NCBI GenBank assembly: GCA_021646465.1
Contig: SOET01000034.1
Span: forward strand, 1-46,677
Direction of reading: 5' to 3'
From: Candidatus Kuenenia hertensis
Lineage (GTDB): Bacteria; Planctomycetota; Brocadiia; Brocadiales; Brocadiaceae
Length of the DNA: 46,677 nt
Part shown: positions 44,464 to 46,677 of the stretch, in pieces
Numbering within the stretch: position 1 is the first letter of the stretch
Layout of the letters: each line of letters starts with the position of its first letter
Program-made: the position numbers and the translations under genes
The notes under the pieces: model-generated
What the model was told of the DNA's origin: nothing
Databases searched by the model: none
The model's input: the letters and a program-made list of their open reading frames with translations, nothing else

Positions 44464-44652
44464 ATGATAAGTATAAAAGATAGCGATATAAACAATCGGA
44501 GGTATGGCATGCCGATTATTGAGATCGATATCTGTGAACCTTCAGAAACGGTTGAAAAAACAGCACTGACGAGTATAGCTAGGGCAAACCTTGGTATTTT
44601 AGCCTTACTTGTTCTCGGTATATTTGCTTTCATATTAGATGTTTTTTACTAG
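44464..44652 (+). CDS. Small membrane protein
   Basis: The frame codes for 62 residues (MISIKDSDINNRRYG, then MPIIEIDIC). The last 25 residues (ANLGILALLVLGIFAFILDVFY) form one membrane helix with few residues after it. Two starts are credible: ATG at 44464 with AGGAG eight bases ahead, or ATG at 44509 with GGAGG six bases ahead. The short form has 47 residues. Position between dynamin-like genes and the third riboswitch suggests a membrane anchor or tether for the system; this is inference. Confidence 0.6.
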   Translation: MISIKDSDINNRRYGMPIIEIDICEPSETVEKTALTSIARANLGILALLVLGIFAFILDVFY

Positions 44653-44761
44653 CCCAGAGGTTGCAATGTTCTTGGCTGTTTATCTGCAGCCTCACACAGT
44701 TTTAGCACTTAATAAAAGTAAGGTGTTATTCCTGCGAAAACAGGAAAAGACGTAAAATCCA

Positions 44762-44843
44762 GGCGATGGAGTTCGCCTTATTGCTGTCGTAAGCTGATAA
44801 CTCCTGTTAAATATGTGTAAGGGTATTGTATTTAATAGAGGAG
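44762..44843 (+). promoter_or_regulatory. Fluoride (crcB-type) riboswitch, copy 3, with RBS-sequestering expression platform
   Basis: The aptamer is GGCG (44762-44765), ATGGAGTT, CGCC (44774-44777), hairpin GCT/AGC (44783-44794), TGAT (44795-44798) and AACTCC (44799-44804). It is nearly identical to copy 2 in its conserved parts. Instead of a terminator, CTCCT plus TTAAAT (44801-44812) pairs with ATTTAA (44830-44835) and AGGAG (44839-44843), and AGGAG is the ribosome binding site of the gene starting at 44852. Ligand-stabilised P1 would take up CTCC and free the site, so control is translational. This differs from the other two leaders. Confidence 0.86.
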
Positions 44844-44851
44844 ATTTTATC

Positions 44852-45115
44852 ATGATGACAAACGAATTTTTTATTTGCCCTGTTTGTGGTAATAATAAAG
44901 ACTTTAAGATTATTTTTAGCAGTTTTAAAACGATAAAACAATCGCCGGTAATTGGAATACGTACAGAAGAAAGTAATGCTTTGCCCAATCTGAGAGACAC
45001 GGATAATTATATCGAATGTTCATGGTGTTTAAAGAAATATACGCACGACGTTGCTTTAAATATCGGGAGGCGATATATGCGTGCATTAAAGAGGTTTCAA
45101 AACAAGATATCATGA
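44852..45115 (+). CDS. Small zinc-ribbon protein
   Basis: From the ATG at 44852 the product has 87 residues (MMTNEFFICPVCGNNKDF). CPVC near residue 9 and CSWC near 57 form one zinc site. The middle (IKQSPVIGIRTEESNALPNL) is not recognised. An open frame extends to 44813, but the AGGAG site at 44839-44843 fixes the ATG at 44852. Translation would be set by the third riboswitch. It is the first gene of a tightly packed operon (ATGA overlap with the next). Confidence 0.8.
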   Translation: MMTNEFFICPVCGNNKDFKIIFSSFKTIKQSPVIGIRTEESNALPNLRDTDNYIECSWCLKKYTHDVALNIGRRYMRALKRFQNKIS

Positions 45116-45498
45116 TATTCTATTGCCCAAAATGCTGGAAGGAAATAAATGAGTTCGACGGGACATGCCGTCACTGTAATGCGGATATATTGATCTATGA
45201 AAACATGGATTATGAGAAAAAATTGCTCAATGCGCTAAGGCATACAGAACCGGAAACGGTTCTGCGGGCAGTAAATATCCTTGGCAGGCTGAAAAGCGAA
45301 AAAGCGGCTGAACCTCTTATTGCACTCTTTAAAAAAACTGACAGTACCTTTTTAAAGATTGCGATTCTAAAAGCCCTCAATGAGATCGGTATTTCTGTGG
45401 CAAGGGAGTTTGTTAAGAATCGATCTGATTTGGAAACTGGTATTGTTAGGAGAACTGCGAAGGAATTAATAGACTTAAGAGTCAAATTAAATGGATAA
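45112..45498 (+). CDS. Zinc-ribbon and HEAT-repeat protein
   Basis: This 128-residue protein starts in the stop of the preceding gene (ATGA at 45112-45115). It opens with a zinc ribbon (MIFYCPKCWKEI, CRHCNADIL). From residue 42 on there are HEAT-like helical repeats (LLNALRHTEPETVLRAVNIL, AAEPLIALFKKTDSTFLKIA and LKALNEIG). Similar zinc-ribbon plus HEAT proteins serve as adaptors. No function is known. It overlaps the next gene by eight bases. Confidence 0.75.
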   Translation: MIFYCPKCWKEINEFDGTCRHCNADILIYENMDYEKKLLNALRHTEPETVLRAVNILGRLKSEKAAEPLIALFKKTDSTFLKIAILKALNEIGISVAREFVKNRSDLETGIVRRTAKELIDLRVKLNG

Positions 45499-46153
45499 AA
45501 CAAATGAAGTATGTTCACGCATTATCGGTGTCCTTTCTTCGGACAGGTGTCCTGTTTGCGCCATGTTATATCAGGATGAATTCGACAGCCTGTGCCGATG
45601 GGCCGGGAAAAGCGGAGAGGCATATAGAGATTCGGAACAAAGAATACACCTTGTTAATTCTGGGGGTTTTTGTAATTACCATTTTTGGCAATTTCAAAAA
45701 ATCAGCTCTCATTACGGAAGTGCGAATGTCTGCGTTGATTTGTTGGGAAAATTGCTAGTAATGTTAAACTCCGGTAAATACAAACGTAATTTAAATATTT
45801 TATCCGCCGAGAATACCAGGAAATGTCCTTTGTGTTATGAGCTAAAGCAAAAAGAAGCAGACTATCTTAAAGAATTGGTGGTCGTTTTGGAAGACGATGG
45901 TGTTAAAACAAAATATGTTTCAGGGTGTGGTGTTTGTATGCCACATTTTATTAAACTGATGGATTATAGCAATGATAAGTCGTTGCTGGAATTTTTATTT
46001 GATACGCAAATTACTCAGATTGCACGGATTAAATCAGACGCCGAAAGCTTTATTCGTAAGATGAATCCGTCTTCCCGGTGGGAACAGACAAAGGCTGAGA
46101 AAAAATCGTGGTTGCTGGCAATTGAAAAAATAGTGGGCAGAAACGGTGTATAA
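45491..46153 (+). CDS. Cysteine-rich protein (DUF6062-like) of unknown function
   Basis: This 220-residue protein has three cysteine/histidine groups: CPVCAMLYQDEFDSLC (about 20-35), GGFCNYHFWQF (about 59-69), and CPLCYELKQKE with GCGVCMPHF (about 117-156). The pattern resembles a family annotated as DUF6062, but I cannot verify this. The C-terminal part is helical and basic. Metal binding is very likely. It overlaps the preceding gene by eight bases and ends 16 bases before the ATPase start, so it belongs to the same operon. Confidence 0.7.
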   Translation: MDKTNEVCSRIIGVLSSDRCPVCAMLYQDEFDSLCRWAGKSGEAYRDSEQRIHLVNSGGFCNYHFWQFQKISSHYGSANVCVDLLGKLLVMLNSGKYKRNLNILSAENTRKCPLCYELKQKEADYLKELVVVLEDDGVKTKYVSGCGVCMPHFIKLMDYSNDKSLLEFLFDTQITQIARIKSDAESFIRKMNPSSRWEQTKAEKKSWLLAIEKIVGRNGV

Positions 46154-46169
46154 ATGGGGAATAAATGAC

Positions 46170-46631
46170 ATGTTTGCCAGAGAAGAAGAACTCCGGTTAA
46201 TAAAAAGTGTAATGGATTGTGGGAAGAATATCATTATTTATGGAGAGGAAGGAACAGGGAAAAGCGCCGTTATTCATGAAATAATAAGCCGGAGGAAGTC
46301 TGGAAAGGTGCTTTATTCACACTGCAGTAAGACATTAAAGGAATCATTAATAAACCCTATTCTCTTTTATAGTAACGAGGCCAAAAAAATAAATAACAAG
46401 AACATCCCGATGCTGAGAAAAATATTCTTTGCCATGCTTGATGAGATAGCGCCGGAATATATCATTTTTGATCATGTAGAATTGGTTAAACCAAAACTCT
46501 ATTCTTTCTTCCTGTATTTAATGGACAAAAAAATTCCTCTGATAATTATAAGCCGTGGTATAAAGAAAAAAGATATTGATCATTTACGTATGGTCTTGTT
46601 TGATTTTGAAAAGATGGAAATGACTAACTGA
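46170..46631 (+). pseudogene. AAA/STAND-type ATPase, 3' end cut off by the insertion sequence
   Basis: From the ATG at 46170 (GGGGA ribosome binding sequence nine bases ahead), 153 residues remain. Walker A GEEGTGKSA (about 26-34) and a Walker B-like IIFDHVE (about 108-114) are intact. The stop codon TGA is part of the insertion-sequence end, because the TG at 46629 begins it. The original gene was longer. An upstream GTG at 46146 is possible but less likely. It is the last gene of the riboswitch-3 operon and probably the energy-using part of it. Confidence 0.72.
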
Positions 46632-46677
46632 TAAGTGCCAGGACATCGTGGACACGAAAATGTGCCAAGACATCGTG
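46629..46677. mobile_element. Insertion-sequence terminus (right window edge)
   Basis: This end begins with TGATAAG and is the exact inverted copy of the left window edge (positions 54 down to 6). It contains the two 20-base repeat units with a single difference (CCAGG in the first, CCAAG in the second). The element body lies outside the window on the right. Both window edges being the same element suggests that the sequence was broken at repeated insertion sequences during assembly. Confidence 0.75.

Noticed and set aside
40796-44812. Interpretation of the three GATGGAGTTCGC elements as simple dispersed repeats
   Set aside because: Hairpin and terminator arms change sequence while keeping pairing, and each sits right ahead of a gene with an expression platform, which fits regulatory RNAs better than mobile repeats.
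1-46677. tRNA, rRNA or CRISPR array
   Set aside because: I found no tRNA-like T-arm with matching acceptor, no rRNA-like stretch and no regularly spaced identical repeats with unique spacers. The tandem GTCAGGAG palindromes have only three units and are not a CRISPR.

Overview
The window reads as chromosome from a Gram-negative, moderately AT-rich bacterium with a large regulatory repertoire. LpxB, YidC, an outer-membrane-type barrel protein and a lipoprotein show an outer membrane. Oxygen-independent ribonucleotide reductase (NrdD plus an activase-like protein), a rubrerythrin-like protein and a CxxCH haem-type sensor kinase point to an anaerobic or microaerobic lifestyle. An anammox-type planctomycete (Brocadiales) would fit, but that is inference; no marker gene proves it.

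Layout. Positions 1-54 and 46629-46677 are inverted copies of one insertion-sequence end. The left one cuts a type I R-M-like methylase and the right one cuts an AAA ATPase. Positions 55-2845 hold a decayed restriction-modification module with an XRE-like regulator and a shared upstream repeat. Positions 3022-9539 hold a rubrerythrin, a GH15 glucoamylase-like enzyme with a ferredoxin-like tail, a haem-type hybrid kinase and two response regulators. Positions 9694-14653 form a c-di-GMP riboswitch-controlled operon (PAS kinase, Rcp1-like regulator, REC-PAS-GGDEF-EAL protein). Positions 14691-22744 contain palindromic repeats, an APC permease, a TPR lipoprotein, AnmK, a zinc-ribbon protein and two HD-GYP proteins. 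Positions 22826-40724 are mostly housekeeping: PfkA, a barrel protein, LpxB, an M50 protease, ScpA, a Trm112-like protein, YidC, MnmE, a deaminase, NrdR, NrdD, the activase, an H1-like basic protein and SMC.

Positions 40748 to the right end are the most unusual part. Three RNA leaders match the fluoride (crcB) riboswitch architecture. The first precedes a dynamin-like GTPase. The second precedes a paralogue that keeps the stalk-like region but has no GTPase head. The third precedes a cysteine-rich zinc-ribbon operon that ends in an AAA ATPase. Two leaders end in intrinsic terminators that compete with the aptamer stem, each backed by a second terminator. The third would instead sequester the ribosome binding site. 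No known fluoride exporter gene is visible here, so this looks like a fluoride-controlled, membrane-remodelling-type system that I do not recognise from described fluoride regulons.

Limits: all calls come from reading sequence and translations by eye. No homology, RNA covariance or structure search was run.
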